35,262 nt of DNA, from positions 1-35,262 of the forward strand of contig JAEWMJ010000060.1 of assembly GCA_023393165.1 (NCBI GenBank). The letters run 5' to 3'. This document shows, piece after piece, positions 23,068-32,075 of the stretch. The notes under the pieces were generated by a model. That model ran no database searches, was not told the DNA's origin, and saw nothing but the letters and a program-made list of their open reading frames with translations. Each line of letters opens with the position of its first letter. Within the stretch, counting starts at the first letter, position 1. This DNA is from Bacillota bacterium. Lineage in GTDB: Bacteria; Bacillota; Clostridia; Christensenellales; Christensenellaceae. Position numbers and translations under genes: made by a program.

Positions 23068-24564
23068 TTATTTCAGGAATCCTTTTAATACGATATTTTT
23101 AATCTTTGTCATTTCTTCAAGCGTGGTAAATCCTTCATTACCAATACCGCTCATTTTCATTCCGCCGAAAGGCTGCATCTGGTTGCGGTATACGGAAGAT
23201 CCATTGACAACCATTCCTCCGGACTGCACGCGGCTTGCCACATGCATGCCCCGCTGCCAGTCATTCGTCATAACGCATCCGGAAAGCCCAAACGAACTTG
23301 CATTTGCAATTTCAATAGCTTCTTCCATTATATCAAACCCAATAATCGGATAAACAGGACCGAATATTTCCATGTCCTTTGCGATATCCATATCCCTTGT
23401 AACACCGGTCAGTACTGTCGGATAATAGAACGCGCCGTCTCGTTTCCCGCCAAACGCCAGTTTCGCGCCCTGTCGTATGGTATGATTCACTTGCTCTTCA
23501 ACCTCTTTTGCAGCGGTCTCGCTGATCAGACTCCCAATTTTTTCATTTGCAGTATTTGTACGGTCAAAATTTGAGAAGCATCTCTCCATGGCCTCCTCAA
23601 TATTATCGTCAAAACCGACCTCAATTTTACTTACGTTTTCAATGAGCTTTTTGGTGAACTCTTCTTTAATCGTATTTTGTACAATAAACCGCTTGGAAGC
23701 GATGCATACCTGCCCGGAATTACCTTTTCTGGATCCGCACGCCACCTTGGCAACATGGCCTATGTCAACATCGTCAAACACAATAAACGGATCGTTGCCG
23801 CCCAGTTCCAGTATGCAGGGAGCCAGGCGCTTTGCCATTGTCTCCGCGATACCCACTCCGACGGAGGTGCTGCCCGTCATGGTTACGGCGTCAATGCCGG
23901 GATTGCCAAGAAGCCAGCTGCCCACCTTGGATCCGCTGCCTGTAATAATCTGAAGCGCATTGCCGGGGACCCCGGCTTTAAGCAGCAGCTCCGTTACCAT
24001 AATGCAGGCGAGCGGGTTATCTGTCGGCGGTTTTACGATCACAGCGTTTCCGGCAGCAAGCGCGGGAGCGACTTTAAAAGAATATAAAAGCAATGGCGCG
24101 TTAAAGGGTACAATCGCCGCCACAGTCCCCAGCGGCTCATGAAGCGCCATGATCAGGTCCTGTCCGGTTTTCCCGTCGTGCCCGAGCTCTGTTCCGGGTA
24201 CCAGCAGCCTTCCGTCCAGCCGCTTTGCCGATTCCATATAACCCCGGTAAAGCGTAGACATTTGATTCAATTCAAAAATGGCTGTCGCCACATGTTTTCC
24301 GCTTTCCCGCGTGCAAGTGGCTATAATATCCCGTTTGTTTTTTTCAAGAAGCTCCAAGAATTTAAATATGATTTTTTCTCTGTGCATCAGGGGCATTTCC
24401 GCCCATTCTATCTGTCCTTTTTTAGAATTTACCACAGCTTCGTCAACGTCTTCCTTTGTCGCCATAGGAATCGTATCCAGGAATTTACCGTTCGCAGGAT
24501 TGATAACGTCAATCGTCTTTCCGTCTCTGGAATCGGTTTTTCTTCCCCCTATCAGCATCTTCAT
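23068..24564 (-). CDS. NAD(P)-dependent aldehyde dehydrogenase
   Basis: A 498-residue ALDH-superfamily enzyme oxidising an aldehyde to the acid. Catalytic residues visible: Asn155 in VPFNAP, Glu253 in LELGGNDPF, and nucleophile Cys287 in GNSGQVC. The cofactor-binding segment is MTGSTSVGVGIAETMAKR and the family end motif is PFGGMKMSGIGNEGF. Full length. The start at 24564 follows GGAGG by nine bases. It lies 16 bases after the alcohol dehydrogenase gene, so the pair should convert an alcohol to a carboxylate in two steps. The natural aldehyde is unknown. Confidence 0.9.
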   Translation of the reverse strand: MKMLIGGRKTDSRDGKTIDVINPANGKFLDTIPMATKEDVDEAVVNSKKGQIEWAEMPLMHREKIIFKFLELLEKNKRDIIATCTRESGKHVATAIFELNQMSTLYRGYMESAKRLDGRLLVPGTELGHDGKTGQDLIMALHEPLGTVAAIVPFNAPLLLYSFKVAPALAAGNAVIVKPPTDNPLACIMVTELLLKAGVPGNALQIITGSGSKVGSWLLGNPGIDAVTMTGSTSVGVGIAETMAKRLAPCILELGGNDPFIVFDDVDIGHVAKVACGSRKGNSGQVCIASKRFIVQNTIKEEFTKKLIENVSKIEVGFDDNIEEAMERCFSNFDRTNTANEKIGSLISETAAKEVEEQVNHTIRQGAKLAFGGKRDGAFYYPTVLTGVTRDMDIAKDMEIFGPVYPIIGFDIMEEAIEIANASSFGLSGCVMTNDWQRGMHVASRVQSGGMVVNGSSVYRNQMQPFGGMKMSGIGNEGFTTLEEMTKIKNIVLKGFLK

Positions 24565-24580
24565 GATCTTTTTCCTCCTT

Positions 24581-25801
24581 TTACTGCTCTTTGGAATATT
24601 CGTTCACACGCCGGATGATGTGCGCAAAATCCTTCATCCTTGTCACGCGTGGATATGCACATGCACTGTTAGGCGTAATGTCTTTGTTTTTGAATATCGG
24701 ATGCCTGAGCATGAGCTGCAGTACATCTCCGCCGTTATATCCCCATTCCTCAAAATCCTTGTCTTGAGCAATATGAAGATCGCGGTTTAAGTCCCTTACC
24801 CAATCAATCAGCATTTTTACCTCAAATTCGTCTTCGGGTATATTTTTCTTAGCGACAGCGTTATACGCTTTTCTGTATTTTTCTTTGCAGCCAAGGCCAT
24901 TCCACTCGATCACAGCGGGCAGCACCATCCCGCATGCGTCGCCGTGCGGCATATGGAACGGCTCTTCGGACATCGGATGCGTGATCACATGATCCTGCCC
25001 AATACTGGCTATACCCAGGGAAAATCCCGCATACATGGAACCCAGGCTCATCATATTCGCCCATTTGTCAACCGCGGGATTCGCCACAAAAGGCCTGATA
25101 GCCTCCCCGATCAGTTCCAGCGCGCGCAGCGAAAACAATTCTGTGAAGTCATTGGCGTTCATATTGGTATACGACTCCAGCGCATGGGTGAACGCATCCA
25201 TCGCGGTTGCCGCCGCAATATGGAAGGGCAAGCCCGCCAAAAGATCCGGGTCCATCAGCGCATATTGCGGCAGAATCGAATCATGCATGGGAACCAGCTT
25301 AAAACCTTTTTCATCGCATATTACCGCATTCCTGCAAACCTCGCTCCCTGTGCCGGCAGTGGAAGGAACCGCAATGAGCGGATATGTTTTATGCGGAAGC
25401 GGCTTACTGGGCGGCCAACTATTGAAATCCATTACTTTTGCATCGGTTTCGCCGACGATCGCAATTCCCTTTGCCGTATCCATTGTGCTTCCGCCGCCTA
25501 CCGCGATCAGCACATCGGCTTTGAAAGTATGCGCCGCCGGTATCGCTTCAGTTTCAATTGTGATTGCCTCAGGATTCGGACGTATGTTTTTAAATACGAT
25601 GTACTCGACGCCCTCCGCCCGCTTCAGCAAATCTTCGATCGGGGCAATAACGCCCGCATCATACAGGCCCGGATCGGCAACCAGCATAACACGCTTCCAA
25701 CCTTCCGTTTCCAGGATATGCGGAATCATGCAGACGCATCCCGAGCCCTGATACAATCTTTGCCTGATACCAAACTGCAGGTAATTCTTATCTCTGGCCA
25801 T
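24581..25801 (-). CDS. Iron-type alcohol dehydrogenase (Fe-ADH family)
   Basis: A 406-residue enzyme of the iron-activated alcohol dehydrogenase family. The NAD motif VGGGSTMDTAKG is at about 101-112, SGTGSE-type loop STAGTGSEV near 147-155. The likely metal ligands are Asp202 and His206 (MDAFTHALE), His271 (QDHVITHP) and His286 (MPHGDACG). Slightly longer than the usual 380-390 residues. The start at 25801 has AGGAG upstream. It leads a two-gene operon with the aldehyde dehydrogenase, driven by the promoter at 25957-25985, and is divergent from the HTH regulator. Confidence 0.9.
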   Translation of the reverse strand: MARDKNYLQFGIRQRLYQGSGCVCMIPHILETEGWKRVMLVADPGLYDAGVIAPIEDLLKRAEGVEYIVFKNIRPNPEAITIETEAIPAAHTFKADVLIAVGGGSTMDTAKGIAIVGETDAKVMDFNSWPPSKPLPHKTYPLIAVPSTAGTGSEVCRNAVICDEKGFKLVPMHDSILPQYALMDPDLLAGLPFHIAAATAMDAFTHALESYTNMNANDFTELFSLRALELIGEAIRPFVANPAVDKWANMMSLGSMYAGFSLGIASIGQDHVITHPMSEEPFHMPHGDACGMVLPAVIEWNGLGCKEKYRKAYNAVAKKNIPEDEFEVKMLIDWVRDLNRDLHIAQDKDFEEWGYNGGDVLQLMLRHPIFKNKDITPNSACAYPRVTRMKDFAHIIRRVNEYSKEQ

Positions 25802-25956
25802 AATATAATTCTCCTTTATTTTAGTAAAATGTATGTTTTTTGCTTTATTTGGTTCTGCAATTCATGCGCATTGTCAAATGAGCACATTGCCCGCAAAATC
25901 AAAGCGGTATAAAAATTATAAAACTGTGAATTGGTAATTTTTTTGAACCTAATCCA

Positions 25957-26033
25957 TTATTAAGTCTTATTGAAACGGATGTCAATATAACTGCCTGTTT
26001 TGTCAAAACAGGGTGCATGACACTTTATTGACA
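25957..26033 (-). promoter_or_regulatory. Promoter of ADH-ALDH operon with shared three-site array
   Basis: TTGACA (25985-25980) and TAATAA (25962-25957) are 17 bases apart. Upstream are TGTCA (26033-26029), TGTCA (26022-26018) and GACAA (26004-26000). The last lies in a perfect palindrome CCTGTTTTGTCAAAACAGG at 25994-26012 (plus strand). The array spacing equals that at two other promoters. It lies in the divergent region shared with the HTH regulator. Confidence 0.8.
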
Positions 26034-26122
26034 CCTAAATGTTAAAGTTTTATCGCTTTTTTTGTTTATAAATGTTATAATTTAAAAAAGATAATCACTT
26101 CTCAGCCAATGGAGGACTCAGC

Positions 26123-27643
26123 ATGCCGCAAGTTCAGTCACGTTTCAATATGTTGCTAGACGCGTTTCGTGTTTCAGGGAAAGAATTAGCTGAAATATTG
26201 CATATCGACTCATCGTTGGTCAGCAAATGGAAAAACAACAAACGCAACTTAAAACATAATTCATCATATTTAAACAGCATTGTAGAGTACTTTGTTTCCA
26301 TTGATTCCATATCCGGATACAGCACGATCCGAAGCCTGCTGGAACGCGACTACAATAAAATAGATTACAATTCGCCCGCCGAGCTTTCCGTGGCTCTCAG
26401 GCATTGGCTTTTGTGCAGTTCGCAAATGACGTCGGGCGACGCCGCCATCTTTGATTTCATGCATAAGAACAAAAAGGGCAGGGAACATTCCTATCTGGTC
26501 TTTTATGGAAACGAAGGCCGTCGCGAGGCAGTGCAAAGTATGATGGAAATTGCCAATACATTGCCCCCAGGCCAGGAAATGTGGTCATACTCGCAGGATT
26601 CTCCTTTATGGTTCACAACGAACGAGGCCTTTACAAAATCATGGTCAAGGCTAAACCTGGAGTACCTGAAAAAAGGCAACCAAATCCACGTGGTCCATCC
26701 CGTAGACCGCCAATACAAGGCGCTGGCAATCTCCCTGTTCAAATGGCTTCCGCTTCACATGACCGGCAAAACCAATCCGTTTTACGTCCCGCATTATTGG
26801 GAATCAGACATTAAACTGACCATGTACCTGCTTAAAGACCATCTTTTGCTGCTGGGCGCTTCCGTGGAATCCGTTTCCTCGGAAATCACGACATACGCGT
26901 TTACAGATCCGCACATATTAAAAGAGGCGTTCAACATACTTCAGTCCTTCTTCCAGACCGCCACACCGCTGTTCGATAAATACAGACTGAGCAGCAATAA
27001 ACAATTTTCGGACGACCTGACCGGAATGGCCAATGCAAATGAAGAGCAATATATTTTTACCAACTTCCCGTTCGTGAATGTCTTGGCGCCGGAGGAAATC
27101 AACGAAATACTGAAAGCAAATAATGTGTCTGCGGAAACGACGCAAGCATGCCTGAATGCATGCCATATATTAAACCAGGACTCCCTGGAAAACGGCGGCC
27201 ATTTTTTCCGGTACCTGCTTCTGCCAAGCCAGCTCCAGCAATTGCTGCGCAAAAAGAATATACCCCTTGACACCCTTTCTTTCTTTTCCGGGAAGGTGCT
27301 GCATATTCCAAACAAAGCATTCAGGGCTTTGCTCACAAAACTGCTGGAAAAGCTGCAGACAGGCGTTCATTTTGAAATCGCACTTGTGGATGATTCGCTG
27401 GTGTCCAATATGATAGGATTGAATATGTTTGTCAAGCGGAACACCTCAGCCTGTATCTTCAGCCTGCAGGAGGATGATATAGAACCCTTGATCCTGATGA
27501 CGCGCGAATCGGTTGTGGTAACTTCGCTGTTTTTATGCTGTGATCAAATCTGGCGCTCCATACTTCCAAGCAAACGGACACACGAATATGTTGTGGAAAA
27601 AATCCGCACAATGCTTGAAATTGTTCCTCCAAGCGAACGGTGA
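26123..27643 (+). CDS. HTH transcriptional regulator, 506 residues, candidate island regulator
   Basis: The N-terminus (residues about 8-50: LLDAFRVSGKELAEILHI, DSSLVSKWKNNKRNLK) is an XRE-like helix-turn-helix. The remaining 450 residues match no effector domain I recognise; residues 130-260 (YLVFYGNEGRREAVQSMMEI, MWSYSQDSPLWF, KKGNQIHVVHPVD) look like an alpha/beta ligand-sensing module. GGAGG lies seven bases before the start. A TATAAT at 26076-26081 may be its -10. It is divergent from ADH and is the only regulator inside the island, which makes it the best candidate to bind the TGTCA array. Its stop codon directly abuts that of the convergent AEC transporter gene. Confidence 0.7.
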   Translation: MPQVQSRFNMLLDAFRVSGKELAEILHIDSSLVSKWKNNKRNLKHNSSYLNSIVEYFVSIDSISGYSTIRSLLERDYNKIDYNSPAELSVALRHWLLCSSQMTSGDAAIFDFMHKNKKGREHSYLVFYGNEGRREAVQSMMEIANTLPPGQEMWSYSQDSPLWFTTNEAFTKSWSRLNLEYLKKGNQIHVVHPVDRQYKALAISLFKWLPLHMTGKTNPFYVPHYWESDIKLTMYLLKDHLLLLGASVESVSSEITTYAFTDPHILKEAFNILQSFFQTATPLFDKYRLSSNKQFSDDLTGMANANEEQYIFTNFPFVNVLAPEEINEILKANNVSAETTQACLNACHILNQDSLENGGHFFRYLLLPSQLQQLLRKKNIPLDTLSFFSGKVLHIPNKAFRALLTKLLEKLQTGVHFEIALVDDSLVSNMIGLNMFVKRNTSACIFSLQEDDIEPLILMTRESVVVTSLFLCCDQIWRSILPSKRTHEYVVEKIRTMLEIVPPSER

Positions 27644-28585
27644 TCAAATGAATCCCGCAATCCAGGTGATCAAAGGAAGTGTGCCGATACAGGCAAGCGT
27701 CGTAATAAAAACGGTTGATGTCGCGTATTCCTGATCGGATCCGTACAATTGAGCAAGCATTGAAACCGTAGTCATTGCAGGAAGCCCTACCATATACATT
27801 AAAGTTGAGCGTTCCTGGCCCGAAAAGAACAATCCCGCAATAACAAACACAACAACCGGCAATAAAATCATCTTGATTCCGACAATGCCGAATATACTCC
27901 ATTTTTTAAACAAATTAGCCGGAGTCACAAAGGAAAGCATTCCGCCGATAAATATCAGCGCAAGAGGCGTGCTTGCCGCGCCAATGCTTTTGATGGGGCT
28001 CATCACAACATCCGGAATACTGATCCCGCTGAATACAAATACCAATCCCGCTATCAGCGCGACGCTTGTCGGGCTTATCATGTTTTTCCATGCGCTTTTA
28101 TTTGAACCTTCACCTTTTTGATGGCGGCTGCACAAATAAACGCCCAACGTCCATAATAAAGCCATATCGATAACCGTGTATACGGAAATCGCAATGGATG
28201 TCCGGGTCCCGCCAAAAACAGCCATCAGCAACGGTATTCCTATAAAGCCCATATCCCCAAACGTCGATTCCGCAACGTGCACATTGTATGTTTTATCCTT
28301 GAGGCGAAACAGTTTTCCAGCCCCGAGGCCGCTTACAAGCAATATCCCGTAGCAAACCAATATCGCAAGCGCGAATCCGCCGTTTGCAGCATAGTCGTCT
28401 GCGGCAACGCCGCTTCCGGCCACCACATTAAAAATCAGGCAGGGAAGCAGTATCTTTACGATCAACTTCATAACGCCTTCCAAAATCGGCTGCGTCAATA
28501 CTTTGAGCTTTGCTCCGGCAAACCCCACTATCAGCAATATAAAAAACTGAATCACCTGATTGATTACAATCCCAGTTTCCGTCAT
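27644..28585 (-). CDS. AEC (auxin efflux carrier) family transporter
   Basis: A 313-residue membrane protein with about ten hydrophobic segments and the AEC layout. The N-terminal repeat carries FFILLIVGFAGAKLKVL, the middle has the FGDMGFIGIPLLMAVFGG motif with GIPL, and the C-terminal repeat has VGLPAMTTVSMLAQLYGSD. Family members export organic acids or other small molecules. In this context it could export an acid product or take up a substrate. GGAGAGG lies seven bases before the start. It follows the FAD oxidoreductase gene after a terminator, so it may be expressed at a lower level or from its own promoter. Confidence 0.85.
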   Translation of the reverse strand: MTETGIVINQVIQFFILLIVGFAGAKLKVLTQPILEGVMKLIVKILLPCLIFNVVAGSGVAADDYAANGGFALAILVCYGILLVSGLGAGKLFRLKDKTYNVHVAESTFGDMGFIGIPLLMAVFGGTRTSIAISVYTVIDMALLWTLGVYLCSRHQKGEGSNKSAWKNMISPTSVALIAGLVFVFSGISIPDVVMSPIKSIGAASTPLALIFIGGMLSFVTPANLFKKWSIFGIVGIKMILLPVVVFVIAGLFFSGQERSTLMYMVGLPAMTTVSMLAQLYGSDQEYATSTVFITTLACIGTLPLITWIAGFI

Positions 28586-28635
28586 AACTTATCCTCTCCA
28601 ATTCCTTTTATAATGCAATCCAATCGCTTTTTTAA

Positions 28636-28663
28636 GAAAAGCGGGCGGTTTCATCCGCCCGCT
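28636..28663 (-). terminator. Rho-independent terminator between FAD oxidoreductase and AEC genes
   Basis: AGCGGGCGG (28640-28648) and CCGCCCGCT (28655-28663) form a perfect 9-bp stem with a 6-base loop, followed on the minus strand by TTTTCTT. Confidence 0.8.
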
Positions 28664-28684
28664 CCGGTCAATTTCCTGCCTGTT

Positions 28685-30142
28685 TCAGTGTGTTCCGTAG
28701 AGAATCGCACCCTGATCCTGCAGTATTTTCTGCAATTCGCCGACGTCCTTCTCCAGATTCCGGGGCGAAATATTATGCTTGACGCACAGCGCAGCCGCAA
28801 CGCCCGCTGCCTGTCCTGTAATCATAGTCTGCTGCACATAGCGCAGGTACGCGTCCCTGTCGGTGGATACCATTTTTCCTGCCACAAGCATGTTTTCCAC
28901 GTTTTGCGGAACCAGACAGCGGTAGGGTATGTCGTGCGATCCGCCGTCCTTCGGAGCCACTTTGTTTGTCAGCACGATCGTGTTGTTATTGGCGGCATGA
29001 TGAGCGCCCGCTTTGAAATGGCTCTTGCCGATCACATCGTCAAATTTTTTGCCTTCCGCTACGTCGTCGCGCGTCAGTACGTAGTCTCCCATTACCCTGC
29101 GGCCTTCCCTGATGCGCAGTTCCGGGCAGAGCCTCGTTATATATGCGTTTTCAAATCCCGGCACATACTTTTTAAAGAACTTCCATGCAATCTGGATCTG
29201 CTTTCTGCATTCCAGTTCACACTTCGAAAGTTCCCATGCATCGGTTGGAATTATTCCAGGCACCTGCGCGGAATGCTGGAAATGCGCCTGAATATGGCCG
29301 CCTTCACGCGGCGTTAAGAAGAATCCAACACCCGAATAGGGATGCCACTCGCCTTTTGCAAGGGCTTCGTCCCTCAGCCTGTAAAATCCCATGACCTCGC
29401 CGAGTTGAGTTACATCCGTAACATTACGGTAAACATCTTCCGCTTTTTTACGGACTTCCTCCACTTCGTCCTTCGTCATATCCGGCAGCGTCAATTCAAA
29501 ATACGTAAACTGGTCCGGATTCGAGCGGATATATGAAATCACTTTAGCCCAATCCACCCCGTCCGCGGTAAATGATACGCTGTGCGGCTGTATTTCATCT
29601 TTTGTTACCATCTCGTAAGGAGCGCCGGCGCGCGTGGCGATATCGCCTTCTCCCGTGCAGTCAATTACGATCTTCGATTTGATGGCAACCCGCCCGTTGG
29701 TATTTTCCACCACGACGCCGGTCACTTTGCCGCCTTCTTTCAGTACGTCCACAACCAGCGAATGCAGCAGAAGGTGAACGCCGCTTTCTTCCATCATGTC
29801 AAATACGATCAATCCGAACCAATCCGGATCGATATAGGAGAAAGTATAGCCGGCTTTCAGTCTGATTTCAGGCTTGATGTGCGGCAAAGCATGGCCTTCC
29901 TTCAGCAGGCGTTTATGAATCTCTTCTATAATGCCCGCCGCATCCTGCTCTCCGCGCGGGTTAAACAAATGTGCAAACGCAAATCCCGGAGGGCCCGAAA
30001 AGTTCAGCTGTCCCCCAAGCTGGCCGACACGTTCGATCAGCAATGTTTCTGCGCCGCTGCGCGCGGCCGCCAGAGCCGCGGCGATACCCGAGGTGCCTCC
30101 ACCGCAGACAATAACGTCAAATTCTTTGTCATGAGTAATCAT
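28685..30142 (-). CDS. FAD-dependent oxidoreductase (FAD_oxidored family)
   Basis: A 485-residue flavoprotein. The dinucleotide-binding motif VIVCGGGTSGIAAALAAARS starts near residue 10 and is followed by LIERVGQLGGQLNFSG. IVIDCTGEGDIATRAGAPYE near 160-180 and VAGKMVSTDRDAYLRYVQQ near 435 are family-typical. There is no signal peptide and no Fe-S Cys motif. Relatives oxidise or reduce unknown small substrates in catabolic clusters. GGGAG precedes the start. It lies 15 bases after the UGSC-fusion gene, so the two proteins probably act on the same compound. Confidence 0.82.
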   Translation of the reverse strand: MITHDKEFDVIVCGGGTSGIAAALAAARSGAETLLIERVGQLGGQLNFSGPPGFAFAHLFNPRGEQDAAGIIEEIHKRLLKEGHALPHIKPEIRLKAGYTFSYIDPDWFGLIVFDMMEESGVHLLLHSLVVDVLKEGGKVTGVVVENTNGRVAIKSKIVIDCTGEGDIATRAGAPYEMVTKDEIQPHSVSFTADGVDWAKVISYIRSNPDQFTYFELTLPDMTKDEVEEVRKKAEDVYRNVTDVTQLGEVMGFYRLRDEALAKGEWHPYSGVGFFLTPREGGHIQAHFQHSAQVPGIIPTDAWELSKCELECRKQIQIAWKFFKKYVPGFENAYITRLCPELRIREGRRVMGDYVLTRDDVAEGKKFDDVIGKSHFKAGAHHAANNNTIVLTNKVAPKDGGSHDIPYRCLVPQNVENMLVAGKMVSTDRDAYLRYVQQTMITGQAAGVAAALCVKHNISPRNLEKDVGELQKILQDQGAILYGTH

Positions 30143-30157
30143 TGTTTTCTCCCTTCC

Positions 30158-31870
30158 TTATTTCTTGAAATCCATTATCGATTTCGCGATTTTTCCATTC
30201 GGCAATGCCATAGGCTCCACAATGCCTTCGCTGTGCAGCGCCCAGGGCAGTATTACGCCTGAATGTCCGCCTCTTCCGCCGATCGTAACAACTTCCACGT
30301 CTTTGGGCGTACGCGTAACGGGCATCGGATGCCTGTTTGCAAAGCTTGCCGGGCGGACAGGAACCAGACCCCTGTTGCGAACCATCGGCACCTGGTGATA
30401 TGCATAGGTATGGATATGTTCCTGAATCATTTCTTTTGTATATCCGTCTTTTTTCAGCATCATGCCGTGATCGGGAGTCAGGCAGACCACCATTGGGCCG
30501 GGCATATAAGCGTTGTTGGAGCCAAGCGTTGTGCAGCAGGCTGTGATCGTATCCAGCAGATCATGGCCGTTCAGGCTGAGAAAATCGATAATGTCGTGCA
30601 AGGGCTCCGCCTTTAATACATATACTGTTGTCGTATTTTTGTCGTAATGGTCCTCGTTGATCATATTCCACTGCGCAAGTTCAGGTTCTTCCGCAAAGCA
30701 ATATGTAAACTCCGCCTGGGAAGCAATGCAGTCAAGATCGCAAACACCCGGTACCGAGCGGAAAACGTTCATGATGATCAGGTTCATGGCGCGGCCGATC
30801 GTCGCATTCATAGGCCAGCCGGGACCCTGACAGCCTTGTTTTCCGGAAATACCGATCTCCTGGGCAATGGGTCCGCTGACAATCACCATGGTGCCGCCCG
30901 GATGTGACGTGGTGACCGACTGGTTCAGGTTATACAGTTTATTGTTCATTGCCTTGCATGCCGCAACAATAACCGGCATTGCGGTGGGCTTGCAGCCCGC
31001 CATAACGGCCGCGATAACCGCGTCTTTCACCGTAACGCTCCTGCCGCTGGGTCCGCTCGGATCGCAAAGTATCATATCTTCCGGGAAAGGGCAATACCCC
31101 AGCATCTTTTGATAGCGTGCTTTTGTGGGCGGTATGATGGGCAGTCCGTCGCTTAAATGTTCCCGGTTAAAATAGTCGTTGATCTCTTCCATATAGCAGC
31201 CCGGTTCGAGCAGTTTTTCTTCTTCCGCCTCAATTTGCTCAATAATGGGCAGCAGGCCGTCCGCACGCGGAGGAACCTTGTCCATTTTAAAATCGATATG
31301 CGCGGTTTCTTCCAGCTTCTTTCCTGTTGCCGTAAGCGAATCAATGATATAATCCCATTTCAGGTCAACCTGCGCAGCCACTTCCTCCACCGTGCTCGCC
31401 TGGTAAATATCAACGGAGCACAGGCACAGTTGTCCCGCGCGGTATACGCCTACGCCTTCGGTAATTCCCGATCCCGGAGGCGCCGTCATGTATACGGTCG
31501 GGATACCCAGCTTTTCGAGTTCAATCGTCAAAACCGTGGTGGAAGAGGATGTTCCCATATCTCCAAATGCGGTGATTGCTGCCGTCGGCTTTTCTTTTGC
31601 AAGCATCGCCGCATATTCCGCAAGTTTTTTTGCATCTTTGCCGCGCACCGTTTCCGTATACTCAACATAATTTGTGACGCCCAATTCCGCAAATCGTTCT
31701 TTGATGCGGTCAAATACTGTCATATAATTGCAAAAGCCAAGCTTTGTATTGTTATAAAACAGGATCTTACCTTTGCGCAGATCGTCAAGAGTCACACGGG
31801 GCGCAAGTTTTATCACCGTTCTTTCCTGGATCCCTCTCGGGTCCATTAAATCGTGTAATCTTTTTCCCAT
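30158..31870 (-). CDS. UGSC-domain fusion protein without the Sec/Cys motif
   Basis: A 570-residue two-part protein. Residues about 1-140 resemble the UGSC family (seleno)proteins (VIKLAPRVTLDDL, ITAFGDMGTSSSTTVLTIELEKLGIPTVY). In those proteins GDUGSC carries selenocysteine and cysteine; here the site reads GDMGTS, with Met105 and Ser108 in those places. Residues about 225-570 (HLSDGLPIIPPT, VKDAVIAAVMAGCKPTAMPV, HPGGTMVIVSGPIA) resemble a protein often encoded next to UGSC genes, here fused. Function is unknown for both parts. It heads an operon with the FAD oxidoreductase, under the shared-array promoter at 32076-32104. The family links rest on recall of motifs, not on a search. Confidence 0.65.
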   Translation of the reverse strand: MGKRLHDLMDPRGIQERTVIKLAPRVTLDDLRKGKILFYNNTKLGFCNYMTVFDRIKERFAELGVTNYVEYTETVRGKDAKKLAEYAAMLAKEKPTAAITAFGDMGTSSSTTVLTIELEKLGIPTVYMTAPPGSGITEGVGVYRAGQLCLCSVDIYQASTVEEVAAQVDLKWDYIIDSLTATGKKLEETAHIDFKMDKVPPRADGLLPIIEQIEAEEEKLLEPGCYMEEINDYFNREHLSDGLPIIPPTKARYQKMLGYCPFPEDMILCDPSGPSGRSVTVKDAVIAAVMAGCKPTAMPVIVAACKAMNNKLYNLNQSVTTSHPGGTMVIVSGPIAQEIGISGKQGCQGPGWPMNATIGRAMNLIIMNVFRSVPGVCDLDCIASQAEFTYCFAEEPELAQWNMINEDHYDKNTTTVYVLKAEPLHDIIDFLSLNGHDLLDTITACCTTLGSNNAYMPGPMVVCLTPDHGMMLKKDGYTKEMIQEHIHTYAYHQVPMVRNRGLVPVRPASFANRHPMPVTRTPKDVEVVTIGGRGGHSGVILPWALHSEGIVEPMALPNGKIAKSIMDFKK

Positions 31871-31927
31871 AACTGTTTCCGCCTTTCTTAAAAAACATAG
31901 TTTAATAGAACAATAAGATTATTCTGC

Positions 31928-31974
31928 CGGTTGAAAAAGAAGGATCCTTCTGGTACATGCAGCTCTTTCAACCG
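31928..31974 (-). other. Leader stem-loop of the UGSC-fusion operon
   Basis: CGGTTGAAA (31928-31936) pairs with TTTCAACCG (31966-31974), and inside lies the perfect palindrome AGAAGGATCCTTCT (31938-31951). It is in the untranslated leader, about 100 bases after the promoter. No known riboswitch is recognised. Confidence 0.45.
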
Positions 31975-32075
31975 ATAGTTTCTTATCCCGCAAATATTTT
32001 CACTAGATACTTTTAAACAATTAAGTTTTCATCCGGATATGCTGTTTTAAAGCACTGTATACATTTGATAATTTT

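Noticed and set aside
24944..25912. 322-codon plus-strand frame antisense to the alcohol dehydrogenase
   Set aside because: Lacks any domain and lies wholly opposite a well-supported enzyme gene; it reflects codon bias.
28277..29317. 346-codon plus-strand frame opposite the AEC and FAD genes
   Set aside because: Antisense shadow spanning two real genes and a terminator; Cys/His/Phe-rich composition typical of shadows.
31157..31849. 230-codon plus-strand frame opposite the UGSC-fusion gene
   Set aside because: Antisense shadow with no ribosome site or known domain.
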